6,465 nt of DNA from Cyclobacteriaceae bacterium (GTDB lineage Bacteria > Bacteroidota > Bacteroidia > Cytophagales > Cyclobacteriaceae), in the NCBI GenBank assembly GCA_029861825.1, contig JAOTYN010000244.1:1-6465 (forward strand), read 5' to 3'. Of this stretch, positions 5,909 to 6,465 are shown one piece after another. The position numbers and the translations under genes are program-made. The notes under the pieces are model-generated. The model had not been told where the DNA came from. It worked only from the letters and a program-made list of their open reading frames with translations, and made no database searches. How positions within the stretch are numbered: position 1 is the first letter of the stretch; the number at the start of each line of letters is the position of its first letter.

Positions 5909-6465
5909 ATGAAAAGATATGCATTAATAATCCCCCTGGTTTTTCTGGCAGCAGCATGCAGCCAACCTAAACTGCAAGAGCAGGTTGAACTTTTACAAGC
6001 TGAGAACCTTAAACTGCAGGAATCGTCCGTGGAAAAAGATCAATCCCTGGCTGAGTTTGTGGAGTCCTTTACTGACATTGAGAAAAATCTGGCGGAGATC
6101 CGAGAACGTGAATTGAATATCACCCTGAGTAATAGTGATGTAAATACTTCCGAAGACGCCCACGAACGTGTAGCGGAAGATATTAAAATGATTAATGAAT
6201 TGATGAGCGAAAACAAACGCACCATCGATGAACTCAACACTAAAATAGCCAACGCCTCCGGAAAAAACTCCCAACTTCGGAAAGCCCTGGAAAAGGCCAA
6301 AAAGGACCTGACCCAACAGATCGAAGAGCGTGATACTCAAATTGCCGAGTTAAAGACCACTCTGGAGACCAGAGATTTTAGCATTCAGGAGTTAAATGCT
6401 AATTTGGATACGCTTACCCTGGCTAACAATGAGCAGCAACAGACCATCGAGGAGAAAACCGATCA
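5909..6465 (+). CDS. Coiled-coil lipoprotein, N-terminal part (3' end outside window)
   Basis: 185 codons are visible with no stop before the window edge. ATG 5909 follows GAAGG two bases upstream and begins MKRYALIIPLVFLAAACSQ: a lipoprotein signal with a LAAAC lipobox and lipidated Cys17. The remainder is almost entirely charged, Glu/Lys/Gln/Leu-rich helix with heptad-like spacing: about 21-70 (LQEQVELLQAENLKLQES...), a short break near 71-85 (NITLSNSDVNTSEDA), then about 86-185 (DIKMINELMSENKRTIDELN, LRKALEKAKKDLTQQIEERD, QQQTIEEKTD). It has no cluster of acidic residues right after the cysteine that would mark surface export. The layout resembles flavobacterial coiled-coil lipoproteins that I recall being annotated as Cbp1-family collagen-binding adhesins; that name comes from memory and says little about real function. 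A structural or scaffolding role at the outer membrane is a reasonable guess. Confidence 0.85.
   Translation, partial: MKRYALIIPLVFLAAACSQPKLQEQVELLQAENLKLQESSVEKDQSLAEFVESFTDIEKNLAEIRERELNITLSNSDVNTSEDAHERVAEDIKMINELMSENKRTIDELNTKIANASGKNSQLRKALEKAKKDLTQQIEERDTQIAELKTTLETRDFSIQELNANLDTLTLANNEQQQTIEEKTD

Noticed and set aside
5993..6340. Two long antisense open frames inside the coiled-coil lipoprotein gene
   Set aside because: Glu/Lys/Leu-rich coding sequence lacks antisense stops by composition; no start context or family pattern supports them.
1..6465. CRISPR array, tRNA, rRNA, insertion sequence or phage signature
   Set aside because: No regularly spaced repeats, cloverleaf-like sequence, transposase-like protein or terminal inverted repeats were seen.

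Overview
The window looks like a chromosomal segment from a member of the Bacteroidota, most likely the Flavobacteriia. The case rests on several protein types typical of that phylum: a secreted protein with a carboxypeptidase-regulatory-like domain, a DUF6268-type outer-membrane protein, a DR2231-like NTP pyrophosphohydrolase and a coiled-coil lipoprotein. Strong Shine-Dalgarno sequences are also absent and upstream regions are AT-rich. This placement is inference from protein style, since no rRNA or marker gene is present.

Layout, left to right: the 3' end of a large Lhr-type DNA helicase (+); an all-alpha NTP pyrophosphohydrolase (-); a secreted beta-rich DUF6268-type protein (+, TTG start); a secreted carboxypeptidase-regulatory-like protein (-); a sulfotransferase-like protein (+); an alpha/beta-hydrolase lipoprotein (-); and the 5' part of a coiled-coil lipoprotein (+) that runs off the right edge.

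The seven genes alternate strand perfectly (+ - + - + - +). Each of the three convergent pairs meets end to end, with a 4-bp overlap, a 3-bp gap and a 7-bp overlap, and no intrinsic terminator hairpin lies between them. Each gene therefore appears to be its own transcription unit, and all non-coding DNA sits in three divergent intergenic regions (158, 87 and 242 bp). The 87-bp region holds a dyad and a candidate Bacteroidota-type promoter. The 242-bp region holds a dense cluster of perfect dyads that look like regulator-binding sites.

The genes do not form one pathway. Broad themes are genome and nucleotide-pool maintenance (Lhr helicase, NTP pyrophosphohydrolase) and cell-envelope proteins (DUF6268, carboxypeptidase-regulatory-like, hydrolase lipoprotein, coiled-coil lipoprotein). 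I see no mobile element, CRISPR array, RNA gene or defence system, and no convincing new multi-gene system. The most interesting parts are the palindrome cluster at 5734-5805, the alternating end-to-end gene packing, and the candidate very short or leaderless transcript of the sulfotransferase-like gene.
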